Part shown: in pieces, positions 11,312 through 21,745 of the stretch
Position numbering within the stretch: the stretch's first letter is position 1
Layout of the letters: each line of letters opens with the position of its first letter
From: Locusta migratoria
Lineage: Eukaryota > Arthropoda > Insecta > Orthoptera > Acrididae
Assembly (NCBI GenBank): GCA_026315105.1
Contig: CM048747.1
Span: 281,361,654-281,425,653, forward strand
Reading direction: 5' to 3'
Length of the DNA: 64,000 bases
Position numbers and translations under genes: made by a program
The notes under the pieces: model-generated
What the model saw: the letters and a program-made list of their open reading frames with translations, nothing else
Told to the model about the DNA's origin: nothing
Database searches by the model: none

Positions 11312-11529
11312 TATATCAGGTTTGATTGCATTCTGAATATACAGGTGCTCAGCGTTTTCCAGTTGTAATTGAGTACAGCAGCCAGACTCCATTATATTTT
11401 CCCATTTCAATTCTACACTGCTGTAAACAGGAGATAATATCATACACAGTATACCTATTGTAATGTGTTTCCCTCAGATAATGGTTACTATTCTAATTTG
11501 TGTGTGCTGCAGAACGATATTTTTCTGCC

Positions 11530-12125
11530 TAACACCAGGGGCTACCAAAATAGTAAAAGTCATTCTCGTTGTCCTCTAATAACAAGTGTGATCACCTTGA
11601 ATGGCCATTACAGTTCCACACTTGTGTGGCGTGGACAGTATGAGGTTACCAATCAGTTCTTGAGAGATATTTGGCCATTCTTCCATAAGGCATTATCCAG
11701 CTCTGCATTTATTGTGAGAGATGCTGGTCTGGCTGTAATCTCTCTGGTAAGTGCATCCCAAATGTAATAAATCAAGTTTAAGAACGATGAACAAGCTGGC
11801 TGCTGAATTCGTTCAATTCTCTGAGCTGCAAGCATATTGAGCACCAGTGCAGCTCTGTGGGACGAGCCTTACCGCCCACCAGAAGGAACCCATCTCCTAT
11901 GGCACCAACGTAGGGCACAACAAAAGGGTGAAAGATCTCGTCTCTGTACCTCTGAGCAGGCAAAGCGCCATTCAGAACGACATAGAGGTTCATCCACCAA
12001 TTCTGACGCCTGCCGACACCATTTGTCCACCGGCACATAACCAGGATTGTTCCGAATACCACATTCTTTCCAGACGGGAAAACAAAATCTTGACTCATCT
12101 GTGAGTAGGTATACTGTGCAGGGAT
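11530..12125 (-). pseudogene. Tc1-like transposase remnant
   Basis: On the minus strand: TDESRFCFPVWKECGIR (first catalytic Asp), a ProAspLys-type linker, NGALPAQRYRDEIFHPFVVPY, GDGFLLVGGKARP where the second Asp should lie, and LNLIYYIWDALTREITARPA. The expected NPIEHVWD motif has lost its catalytic Glu, and DDNARPH is altered to GGKARP, so at least two catalytic residues are gone. Related copies on the minus strand are at 38185-39434 and 53750-55790. The N-terminal DNA-binding part is not recognised. Confidence 0.85.
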
Positions 12126-12489
12126 TGGGACAGTAGGAGGGTGCATTAATCACTCCCCCCCTCCCGCTTATGAATAATTCATGAGTCCACCATCCACCTC
12201 CCCCTTCCACCGTCCTGAAGGTCAAGGTCATTGACAGGTAACTGTCCTTCATGATTTATAACCATAACAAAACATTGACATGATTTATTACCCCAATTAT
12301 AAAAAAAAATTATGTGACACAAGTTAAAATCCTGCCGTTGCAGTATCCAAACAAAGAAAGGTAGCAATCAAAATACAAACGGAATATAAAATTCGCACCA
12401 TTTCATATTTATTGCTTACAACATCATGCCTTATTTGACAGTTTTATGACATGTACACCAACAGTATTGTTAGACTTCTTTAAGTTTCA
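12126..12489. other. Low-complexity AT-rich spacer with C- and G-runs
   Basis: Begins with a C-rich stretch (12152-12165); nothing else recognised. Confidence 0.35.
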
Positions 12490-12775
12490 TCGCTTTGTGG
12501 AGGGAGGGGGGGGGGGGAGTCAATTACAAAACGCTTCATAAATGTCCGAAATTACATAAAACTTTGTTGCATGTCTCTAACTACTCCCATTTTCCAATAA
12601 GCGACGCATATATCTGGGTAATCTCATTCGGTAGCATCTCATTATTTATGACATCGTATATTCTGAGCTGTGTGTTGTGCTCATTTCTTTCTGGGTCAGG
12701 AACCTTCATAGGCATACGGTGAACAGTTCACCAAAGTTTCACTGCAATCGATTGAAAGGTTTATGAACACAAAGA

Positions 12776-12778
<3 letters not shown>
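12490..12778 (-). repeat. Dispersed repeat, Helitron-associated family
   Basis: The reverse complement matches 49760-50045 and, in its first part, 51010-51120. Shared phrases include GTGTTCATAAACC, GCAATGAAACTTTGGTGAACTG and CACGAAGGTTCCTGACC. No ORF is supported. Confidence 0.75.

Positions 12779-12840
<62 letters not shown>
12779..12840. repeat. (TA)n(TG)n microsatellite
   Basis: TA run to about 12819, then TG run that merges with the left end of the next element. Confidence 0.97.
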
Positions 12841-12841
<1 letters not shown>

Positions 12842-13770
12842 TTCACTAAGTGTGTTTGCCTCTGTAATTTATAAAATAATAGGTGACGCGAAATTTTAAT
12901 CCGGTAGGTAAACACAAGAAATGTTACACTTTCTGCGGAGCTATGAATGTTGTATCATTTTCCAAAGAGTTACAGGACAAAGATATAATTTCGTAAATGG
13001 AATAATAGTTTTTTCTATCGTGCATTGGATTCGTTGAAATCAGCTGCGTACAAATCAATTTAAACTACATTCCTATCACTGTTAGTTTGGGAGATACATC
13101 CATTCAAAGTTTCAGGGGCAGATACCACAAGCGCTGCGCATAATGCAATGCGCCTTCTAAATGTGGTGCGGCCGAGTTGTAACGTCGCCGGTGTCACGGA
13201 GCGAGAAGCTTCCTCGATGCACTGTTAGACTGCCGACTGTCGCCACACACGGCCGTATACCCGACAGTTGAAGCCACACAAACAACCGTGGCTAAATATA
13301 CCACAGTTACTGACATCGAATGACGATGGCCTACACGAACAACGAGTACGTCGACATGTTGCTGATGCTCGGCGAGTGCCGACACGATGTCACTTCTCGC
13401 TCCGTGACACCGGCGACGTTACAACTCGGCCGCACCACATTTAAAAGGCGCAGTGCATTATGCGCAGCGCTTGTGGTATCTGCCCCTGAAACTTTGAAGG
13501 GTTGTAGCTCCCAAACTGACAGTGATAGGAATGTAGTTTAAATTGATTTGGACGCAGCTGGTTTCAACGAATCCAATGCACGATACAAAAAACTATTGTT
13601 CCATTTAAAAAATTATATCTTTGTGCTGTAACTCTTTGGAAAATGATGCAATAAACTACGTTCATAGCTCCGCAGAAAGTGTAACATTTCTTGTGTTCAC
13701 CTACCGGATTAAAATTTCCCGTTACCTATTATTTTATAAGTTACAGAGGCAAACACACTTAGTGAAACAC
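12838..13770. mobile_element. Palindromic, internally deleted mariner-type element
   Basis: Ends GTGTTTCACTAAGTGTG and its reverse complement (13770 back). The inverted repeat reaches almost to the centre near 13300. The plus-strand ORF at 13320 begins MTMAYTNNEYVDMLLMLGEC, the N-terminal helix seen in mariner-type proteins with a DUF4817-like region. It then jumps to RSVTPATLQLGRTTFKRRSA, which matches the transposase C-terminus at 49240-49320. The catalytic core is missing. It therefore looks like a transposon reduced to both ends of its gene and then mirrored. Confidence 0.8.
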
Positions 13771-13794
13771 GACCCTAATTAAAAAAACTGACTT

Positions 13795-14155
13795 GATTAA
13801 TGATTTGTATGAGACCCCCTCTCCATACCACCACTCTCTGACTACGAGACCCCTCCCCCCTACCATCACCGAGCCCAAGTTCACGTTCCAGAGATCGAAC
13901 CCGCGACGTCGCACCTTTGAATCCCCCCACAGCATGTGTTTCGTATGTTTTTGATTCTGTACTCGATATTCCACTCCTCCCCCCCCCCCCTCACACACAC
14001 ACACCCAAGGTCATAAATAAGCAGGTCCTTCACCCCTCGCCCTCCCATGACTCGTTTGCGAAAGAGGTCAACTTCACGTTCCAGGGATCGAACCCGCGAT
14101 CTCCCACTGCGAATCCTCCACAGCGCGTGAGTTCAGAGTTCTTTTATTATTACTA
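13795..14155. repeat. Diverged direct duplication, unit about 193 bp
   Basis: TTCACGTTCCAGAGATCGAA at 13880 recurs with small changes at 14073. Each copy also has a C/T-rich leader and an ATCC(C)CCACAGC end. The CGAACCCGCGA core resembles a reversed B box, so a tRNA-derived origin is possible. Confidence 0.6.
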
Positions 14156-14159
14156 AGAA

Positions 14160-15329
14160 TTGCAATAATGTTTCTGTAAATAATTGAATTCCCCTTCTAG
14201 ACCGAAGCATAACTCTATTAAAATATCCGATTACTAGCACACCATTGTCCCGAGGACACGTACCGACCCTTGCCCATTACAGAGCGGCATAAGAATTGTT
14301 AGCTCCTGTAAGCCCCACGGGTCAGGAGCAGGGGGGAGGGCGTCTGTCTCCTCGGTCGGACCACGTCGTCCCACGCACCGGCCGGGCATAACGCGCTCCC
14401 TCGACCGGCGGCGGTTTCTGGGGCGTGGCAGGCTAGGCCAGTGATATACGCTTAGGCCGGGACAGAGGGGCCGCGCATTGTAGAGGGTGTGTCTCCCCAT
14501 CCGTCGCGACGCCGTCCAGACGCAGACGCAATGAATAGAGGGGCGTTGCGAGAGAGAATGCAAGGCGACTCTGTGGACCGCGGTCGCAAAAATGGCGTAT
14601 GTGTCCTGGACCCATACCTGCGTCCTGTCTTATTAAAAATAATTTATACCGACCCACGCAACAATGCTTTATCAGAACGCATCGCTTCCCAAGGTACACA
14701 GGAAAATTTATGCTGTCCCTTTATCAGAACACGATGTTAGGGAATAGCGTGGGAAAAATAGCGCAGGTGCGCGGGACCCGTGGCGGCGCGGGCAGGGATA
14801 GTGTGGCGCGGCTGGTAACAAGACACGTTGTAAATATCTGCGCGCCTTCTCCACAAATCTGTACTTTAATTGTATCATCAATTCCATATGTAATAGAACC
14901 ATTCTACTCCCACTAATGCAAAATATTTCCATATAGAGATTTAATTTTGCGGTATGTTCTCATCGTCAAATAGATCCTATGCAGGAGAAATAGAACCCAG
15001 TTTCAGCTACCGAAATATTTGTATGGCTATAGTTATAAGTAACAATGTAGTGGTAAATGTCTCTCTTCCGTCTTGATACATGTTTACATACAGAAAACAA
15101 ATCTCTGTATATACCATTAGATGCAGGAAACAGTTCGTTCTTCATTCTGTTAGGTGCAACTGTCATAACATCCAACTTAATTTTTAACTTTTAGCTCCAA
15201 ATAGTAGCACCTCTCGTCCTTCCTGAAAATCCCCCAACCAACAACGTTCCTGATTTTAACTTTTATTTCGTAAGTAATACTACTACTAAGACAATTCTGT
15301 TCCACACTAATGCGAAATTTCTATATTAC

Positions 15330-15332
<3 letters not shown>
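14160..15332. other. CpG-rich block 14290-14830, flanks unassigned
   Basis: GC-rich, CpG-dense sequence with several overlapping short ORFs on both strands that share no family I know. An island this size in an AT-rich neighbourhood could mark a promoter or an old element. I see no convincing TATA box or splice sites. Confidence 0.4.

Positions 15333-15394
<62 letters not shown>
15333..15394. repeat. 62-nt T tract
   Basis: Uninterrupted T run. No obvious element on either side; could be the poly(A) of a minus-strand retroposon too old or too short to recognise. Confidence 0.97.
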
Positions 15395-15399
<5 letters not shown>

Positions 15400-15640
15400 T
15401 CAAGCGCCATCTTCGGAAGACGGTGGACGATTTAAAGTAATATATCTCTGGCGTATTGGACGTTATCGACAGACTGTGCGAGGTGAAACTGACAGTCACT
15501 GGCCAAGCACTGTCCAGCTCTTCAAGAATGGCACTTTCATATATCTTCGTTGGTTTACGTTATAGGAGGCGATCTATTTATATTATTGTAAAAAGATATA
15601 AAATAGCCAAGATCGCTTATCATCGGTTTTCATTAATGAC

Positions 15641-15674
15641 GACCGGTTTCACTGATCTATGTCAGCATCATCAG
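15641..15674 (-). ncRNA. Hammerhead-like core, left arm
   Basis: Minus strand: CTGATGA, T, then stem G-CTGA / TCAG-T, GAAACCGGTC. Stem III would be the self-complementary ACCGGU, followed by C. Confidence 0.55.
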
Positions 15675-15913
15675 GTCAAATAAAATATTTTACAAGGCCA
15701 TAATCTTGTAACGTCAAATAGTTGTTATATAAAACGATTTACAGTGCATAAGTGCACTAAGTCATTATAATAAAACGTAATTAACACAGTGAGTGTCACT
15801 GTGTTAATTACGTTTTATTATAATGACTTAGTGCACTTATGTACTGTAAATCGTTTTATATAACAACTATTTGACGTTACAAGATTATGGCCTTGTAAAA
15901 TATTTTATTTGAC

Positions 15914-15947
15914 CTGATGATGTTGACATAGATCAGTGAAACCGGTC
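15914..15947 (+). ncRNA. Hammerhead-like core, right arm
   Basis: CTGATGA at 15914-15920 and GAAACCGGTC at 15938-15947. Compared with the left arm one stem II base is changed (TTGA for CTGA), leaving a G-T wobble-like pair. Confidence 0.5.
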
Positions 15948-16012
15948 GTCATTAATAAAAACCGATGATAAGCGATCTTGGCTATTTTATATCTTTTTAC
16001 AGATATCTTCGT

Positions 16013-16926
16013 GTTATTTTTACTTGAGTTTCTGAAATTTTTGCAACTTCAACCCTTGACTAGTAGAGTTTTTGTGGCTACGATTGGTATTGTGAATATA
16101 ACTTCACGGGCACCCTACAATCACATTTAAGCAACCATCTTTCACCCCCTTTAGAATCCTAAATTTATATTAGTCTGCCAAAAACAGTCGATGCTATCAT
16201 TAAGCTGTCAAGCATTCCGTGAATAGAAAATATGTAAAACACATAAAAGGTCTTGAAAATGGCTTCAGTTCAGCAATGATAGAACGTATAAATTCTTAGA
16301 TATAAATAGCAACCAACCAGAAAGGTTCCAATGTACGTATATAATTCGACCTTGCTGAGCACTTATTTATTGCCGATCTTATTCCGAGGCCTTTGGAAGA
16401 CACTATAATATTACACGAGTAGATTAAAGGGATGAAATTAGATTTGTGGGAAAAACTTCAAATTTTTAGACATCTTCCTCTTAATGATGGCAATTTCCTT
16501 AAAGACCAACTCCACCTCGCAGGTAGGCAGTACCTAGAAGGCTTCAAACCTGTATTATTTTTGTGACTTTTTGCTAGTCGACATTGGTTCCAGCATAATT
16601 CGAACTGTACGTTTTTGTAGTAACCGTTTCTGATCCGTGATGAGCGGGTGTCCCTACGCCTGTCAATAAGCGAAGCTCAATGGCGTGTGTGCGGTATTAC
16701 TACACACTTTTAAATGTGACATGACTAATTTAACTTATTACATGTTAACTGTTTGGCATGGAGTAATGATGCGCTTCATTAGAGAATTTGTTTTTGTTAG
16801 AATAACTTTTATATGATTAGTGAGTATATTCTCATCAATTCTGTATTTTATGTTTAATGTAGTTGTTATTTTTTCCTATCAAATGTATATTATTTTTTGG
16901 CATATTACTGTTCTGAGGCCCGACTT
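16013..16926. other. AT-rich, unassigned
   Basis: No protein similarity seen. The last part may be the leader of the repeat whose hammerhead-like motif follows. Confidence 0.35.
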
Positions 16927-16964
16927 CTGAAGAAGGTAAAATAAATTTTGTCGAAACCTAGGTA
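16927..16964 (+). ncRNA. Hammerhead-like core with long stem II
   Basis: CTGAAGA, one A, an 8-bp stem (GGTAAAAT / ATTTTGTC, two wobble pairs) with loop AA, then GAA followed by palindromic ACCTAGGT and A. All conserved boxes are present and stem III is self-complementary, as in dimeric hammerheads. Confidence 0.6.
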
Positions 16965-17885
16965 AAGGTTTTAATTAAACCCATTATCGCAACTGGTTGG
17001 CTGCTATTTATTTCTGAGAATTTAAAAATAAGGTGCAAAAATGTTACCTCGTTATTTTCTTCCAAAATTATGAATATTATTTAAATTTTATTGAAAATAA
17101 GTCTTTTTCTTTCCCAACCCACCTTTATGATACTTCGTATTTAGTAATAATTCATGTCTACAGTGTAGTTTTTTCCTGATATGCTTGCAGTCACAGCTTA
17201 ACATCTCCAGTGCCTGACAGCTGCATCTTAACTGTACTGCTACTACCACTTAACTGCTCCGACAGCGTACAGAAAGTAATGAGGCCAGCAGCACACCATC
17301 CGTAATCGAGTATTCGTGCATGTCGAAGCAAATCAAACGATCCCTCCAAGTTTCAATCACGAAGAATTTCCCATCTGAACCTACAAAAGACACTTTCATA
17401 GATGTAGATATTATTGGTAATTTTAGCGCTTCACTTACTTGCTGTACAAGAACGAAACGAAAAGATAGTAATTAAATTGAAGATTGGATGAGGTGAACGA
17501 AGTGTTTGGCTAACGTGCGAAGTGAATGTTCACAGTTCACACGTTTCGACAGCGAGGGTCGATGTGCGATGATCAGATTAGTCGATAAGCCGATAAGCCG
17601 GCTCCGTATGCAGTTCACATGTCAACACAATGAGGGGGAACGCGATGTACACAGCTCACCTGCAGCCCAGACAGCGCCGTGCTTCGCATCTGTAAGTAGC
17701 ACGCAGCGAAGCAGCCTGCACTACAACTGTGTGACCAGCACGCAGCATCACGTTAAGTGCAAATAGCTAAGCTGTGTATTTGTGTGTGAACGCTGAATTG
17801 TCGCTACCCTTGGGTGATGAAACTAAGAAACCAGTTTGTGACGTCAAAGGGCTATTTTCCTATGTTAAAAATGTGGTTCGAACTG
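16965..17885. other. Unassigned; short GC-richer stretch at the end
   Basis: The 86-codon ORF near 17506 has no recognisable domain and no start context that would support it. Confidence 0.35.
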
Positions 17886-17976
17886 TTACTCTGAATTATT
17901 ATAACGTTCAATAGCATGTTCAGTATCTCCTGATTAGTTAAATCCACCCATCCAAAGCTTCTGTCATCCTTATGTC

Positions 17977-18149
17977 GCCGCGGTGGAGTAGCCGAGCGGT
18001 CTAAGGCGCCTAGCTGCGGAGCGCGCGGGTGCTCGCCGTCGGAGGTTCGAGTCCTTCCTCGGGCATGATTGTATCCTTGTTAAAGTAGTTTGTAAGCTAC
18101 GGACTGATGACCACGCAGTTTGGTCCGACAGATTTACAAACATACATAC
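17977..18149 (+). mobile_element. SINE type B, in RTE remnant
   Basis: Starts GCCGCGGTGGAGTAGCCGAG, contains A-box and B-box (GGTTCGAGTCC) and ends ATTTACAAACATA. Perfect 12-bp duplication CATCCTTATGTC (17965-17976 and 18150-18161). Confidence 0.95.
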
Positions 18150-18902
18150 CATCCTTATGTCTGAATTCCTTAGGGACACTCCAGACAAATGCTTTCAGAA
18201 AAGATGTCCTAACATTTAGATTAATATTGGAAGTCAATAAATTTTGCTTTTTCAGAAATTCTTACATTCCGATACCCATTACACACTTTACATCTTCTTT
18301 ACTTCTGTCATCAGAAGTTCTCTTGCTACCCAAGTAACAATATAATACCTTCAGAATCCCCTGATTTTCTTGCACTACATTCCATTACCCTAGTTTTACC
18401 CTTGTTAATATTCATCTTATACTGTCCTGTCAAGACATTGTCCATTGCGATCTACTAATCATCCAGGCCCTCTGATATCTCTGACAGAATTACAATGTCT
18501 TCGGCAAACCGCAAAGTTTTTATTTCTTCAATCTGAACCTTTAATCCCCTCTCCTAATTTCTCCTTGCTTTCCTTCACAGCTTGCTCTGTGTACAGAGTG
18601 CAAAACCCTGTCTCACTCCCTTTCCAACCACTGTGTACCTTTCATGTCTTTTTACTCTAATTACTGCCATCTGGTTTTTGTACAAGTTAAATATAACTTC
18701 ACGTTCCCTATATTCTACCCCTGATACCTTCAGCATTTGAAATAACGTATTCCAGTGATAATTTTCAAAATCTTTCTCCAAATCCACAAAAGCTAGAAAC
18801 ATAGTTTTACCTTTCGTTAACCTATCTTCTGAGATGAGACGTAACATCAGTATTGCTCGTGTGTTCCAACTTTTCTCCTAAATCCAAACTGATCTTCCAT
18901 TC

Positions 18903-19315
18903 CAGAATGAAACTTTCACTCTGCAGCGGAGTGTGCGCTGCTATGAAACTTACTGGCATATTAAAATTGTGTGTCGGAACGGGACTCGAACCTGGGACCT
19001 TTGCCTTTCGCGCGCAAGCGCACACTCCGCTGCAGAGTGAAAGTTTCATTCTGGAAATATCCCTTAGGCTGTGGCTAAGCCATGACTCCGCCATATCCTT
19101 TCTTCCAGGAGTGCTAGTCTTGCAAGGTTCGCAGGAGAGCTTCTGTGATGTTTGGAAAGTAGGAGGCGAGGTACTGGCGGAAGTACAGTTGTGAGGCGGC
19201 ATCGTGAGTCGCGTCGGCATAGCTCAGTGGTAGTGCGCTTGCCCGCGGAAGTCAAAGATCCTAGGTTCAAGTCCCGGTTCCAGCACACAATTGTAATCTG
19301 CCCGGAAGTTTCAGT
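18903..19315. mobile_element. Twin-tRNA-like retroposon, in RTE remnant
   Basis: 10-bp duplication TCTTCCATTC (18893-18902 and 19316-19325). The left half is a fold-back with GAACCTGGGACCTTTGCC; the right half (19215-19290) is a plus-strand tRNA-like unit with A box TAGCTCAGTGG and B box GGTTCAAGTCC. Between them lies the GGAAAGTAGGAGGCGA linker also seen near 6320. Confidence 0.88.
19218..19292 (+). other. tRNA-like module (retroposon internal, not a tRNA gene)
   Basis: A and B boxes match the RNA polymerase III consensus, so transcription of the retroposon is plausible. The acceptor ends do not pair as a true tRNA would, and the module lies inside a duplicated insertion. Confidence 0.6.
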
Positions 19316-19959
19316 TCTTCCATTCGACTGTAAATAATTCGTGTTAGTATTTTGCAACCATGACTTATTAAACTGATAGGTCAGTAATTTTCAAATTTTT
19401 CTGCACTTCATTTTTTTGGAATTGGAATTATTATATTCTTATCAATGTCCGAGGGTATCTCGTACATCTCGCAAACTAAGTGGTACAATTTCTTCATGAC
19501 TGGCTCACCCAAAAATATCAGCAGTTCAGAGGGAGTATCATCTACTCCCGAGGCCTTGTTTGGACTCAAAACTTTCATTGTTCTGTCAAATTCTTCTCGC
19601 AGTATTCTGTCTCCTACGTGGTCGTATTCTACTTCTTGTTCCACAACACTTCCTTCGTTTCTCTTTTATAGGCCCTCTATATGGACGGTGTTGTGCATCA
19701 CTAGACTAAGCGCCATTTATTGATATATTCTGATATCTTTTGATTTCTCTATTGAAAAACATCACAATCTATGTGGATAAAAATCACCGATCTCGTCGTA
19801 GCAACGATTGCCATGATATATAAAAAAATAAAACAAATACTAAGTACCACTTTGCCAATCGTTGATTTTCAATTTTGCATCAAAAGTCCATAGGCGACAA
19901 ACCAAAGTGTAGTTCTGCAACAGCAGATGAAGCGCCACCCGCCGGTCTTTAGTCTAGTG

Positions 19960-21745
19960 ATGCTAAACGGAACTTGCCCACTGCAAATGTTTGGAAAAAG
20001 TAGGGGAGGACAATGCTGAGAAAGAGTTTGAATCTCATGATGCTCAGCGTGCTTGATTTGCTCTATGGTTTCTGAGTTTGAATCAAATCGGAAAAGAGTG
20101 AAAACATCAAACAAACGATAGTAGGTTATACAAACTGTGTGGAGTGGTTGTATGTAAAACTTTCTTTTTACAGTCGTTGAGGATATCAGGTTGTAAAGTG
20201 AATAAAGCTTTGAGAAATAAGAAACGCCCTGATTGTCGTGGAATCGGTGGCGGAATAAAATATATGATGCCCATGTACAAGAAATAATTGAACACAGTAA
20301 TTTCCCAAATATAAATCACACTATAGGACGGAAAATACAGAGACTGAATTCTTCACAGAAGGGACAACTGCAGCAAAAAGGTATTAATTGTACCGTGAGG
20401 AAGTAAGTAAACCTGTAAGCTTGTCTTCTTACAAAAAGGTTTTTTTGTCAAAATTCAACCTACGTAGGAAATGATTTAAGAAAGATAAATGTACTAAGTG
20501 TGACAGATTCGAAATAGAAATAAAACATTGTGACAATGATGTGGAGCTGAAAACGTTAAAGGAAGAGAAAAATAGTCACTTGGAAAAAGCAGAAAAGGCT
20601 CAAGATATAAGGAAGTTCATGCTTGTAGCAAAGAGTACTCCTGATATCGAAACCTAGTGTTTTGATTTACAGAAGACGTTGCCTAAGATTCCTACCAACA
20701 TAGTGTATAACAAAAGACACCTGTGCGTGTATAATTTAGGTATTCACAATGGCAAACACGGGAAAGGCCACTGCTACGTCTGGCTGGGCGTGGAGCTCAG
20801 GAGGTTGGCAGCTGCCTCAAAAAACATCGAGGAAAATGTCACGGCAAAACAACTTACTCTTGGGTCTGACTCGTGCGGAGGCCAAAATAGTAACATAAAA
20901 ATAGTGGTATTACTCAAAACGGTTTTGGGAAGTCATCCCATCTTGGAAAAGATTACTTTGCGCTATGTTCTCCCAAAGAAGAGATTTTTGCCCAATGACA
21001 GTGATTTTGGAGACACAGCTACAACAACGTTTGCACACCGTCGATGATATTATGAGTATAATGAAAGTACGTCGTAAAAAGAATGCTTTGGTCGTTCACA
21101 GAGTCGAAAAGAGAGACTTCGTTGGAACACAAATGTTGGAAAAACAAATAAAAGAACCGCAAATGTGACACAGAAAACCGCAAAATCAATTGGCTGAAGG
21201 CGAGAGAAATTGGAATGACAGCCGGCCGCGGTGGCCGAGCCATCTGCGGCGCGCCAGTCACGGTCTGCACGGTCACTACGGTCGAGGGTTCCAATCCCCC
21301 CCTCGGGCATGGATATTTGTGCCGTCCTTAGTGTTAGCTAGTTCATAAGTAAAGTTTAGGGACCGATGACCCCGTAGTCCCGTAAGCTCTACAAACATTT
21401 ACACATTTAGAATGAGAAAGGACAAACCTCTAAGTATTTTTTTTTTTTTTTTTTTATGAAAAGCGACTTTTAACAAGAGACTGCAGCTGAAATATACATT
21501 TAGAAAAAGGAAAGAAGAGGGCGACCTTTCTCTCACCCGTTGAAATTGAGTGAACACTTAATACCACTGTGGCCAGGAGGAAAACCGATTTCTAAAGAAA
21601 ACCTGGCAGACTTAAAATCTCTTCTGCTGCTGATTCCGAAACATGCAAGATCAATGTTCAGGTCGTTTCGAAGTGATCCAAGTGTGGAAGACAACATCGA
21701 TGGTTTCAATGGACACGTTGATTTCAAAATTGAATGCTAATAATG
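19960..21745 (+). pseudogene. DUF7869-like transposon-associated ORF, split by a SINE
   Basis: Several frames join into one recognisable protein: a Cys-containing N-terminal stretch; VCKTFFLQSLRISGCKVNKA (about 20150); SSYKKVFLSKFNLRRK; a KDKCTKCDRFEIEIKHC zinc-ribbon-like block (about 20490); AEKAQDIRKFMLVAKSTPDI; FDLQKTLPKIPTNIVYNKRH (20660); YNLGIHNG; LGSDSCGGQNSN (about 20867); a block ending NDSDFGD; then, after the SINE, LWPGGKPISKENLADLKSLL (21575). This order is that of a multicopy arthropod family annotated with DUF7869, probably transposon-borne. The SDSCGGQN and SDFG Asp residues look like a nuclease-type core (inference). In-frame stops and shifts make it a pseudogene. Confidence 0.75.
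21221..21410 (+). mobile_element. SINE type A, in DUF7869-like ORF
   Basis: Starts GCCGGCCGCGGTGGCCGAG, ends ACAAACATTTACACATTTAG. Flanks GGAATGACA and AGAATGAGA are a weak candidate target duplication. Confidence 0.93.

Larger units (their letters stand above)
15551..16002. mobile_element. Palindromic retroposon with hammerhead-like motif in each arm
   Basis: Flanked by a perfect 10-bp duplication ATATCTTCGT (15541-15550 and 16003-16012). The arms 15587-15790 and 15796-16001 are near-perfect inverted repeats meeting at TGAGTGTCACTG-like sequence. Each arm has CTGATGA, a short stem and GAAACCGGTC. There is no ORF. The duplication length fits target-primed insertion. The pattern resembles two Penelope terminal repeats joined tail to tail. 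Confidence 0.8.
17886..19695 (-). pseudogene. RTE-type LINE reverse transcriptase, split by two retroposons
   Basis: Read on the minus strand from 19695. First comes EEEVEYDHVGDRILREEFDR-like sequence and NKASGVDDTPSELLIFLGEP, then IIIPIPKK (RT N-terminal blocks). After the inserted retroposon comes KTMFLAFVDLEKDFENYHWN (RT block with the first catalytic Asp), GKGVRQGFALC, and then LRFAEDIVILS at 18497-18508. The usual FADD is FAED, so one catalytic Asp is lost. The C-terminal part continues past a second inserted SINE to about 17886. Together this is most of an RTE-like ORF2 RT domain, with stops and shifts. Orientation and both insertions show it is a fossil. Confidence 0.88.

Noticed and set aside
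19218..19292. Functional tRNA gene (A and B boxes present)
   Set aside because: Acceptor stem does not pair properly and the module lies inside a retroposon with target duplication; same for all SINE heads.
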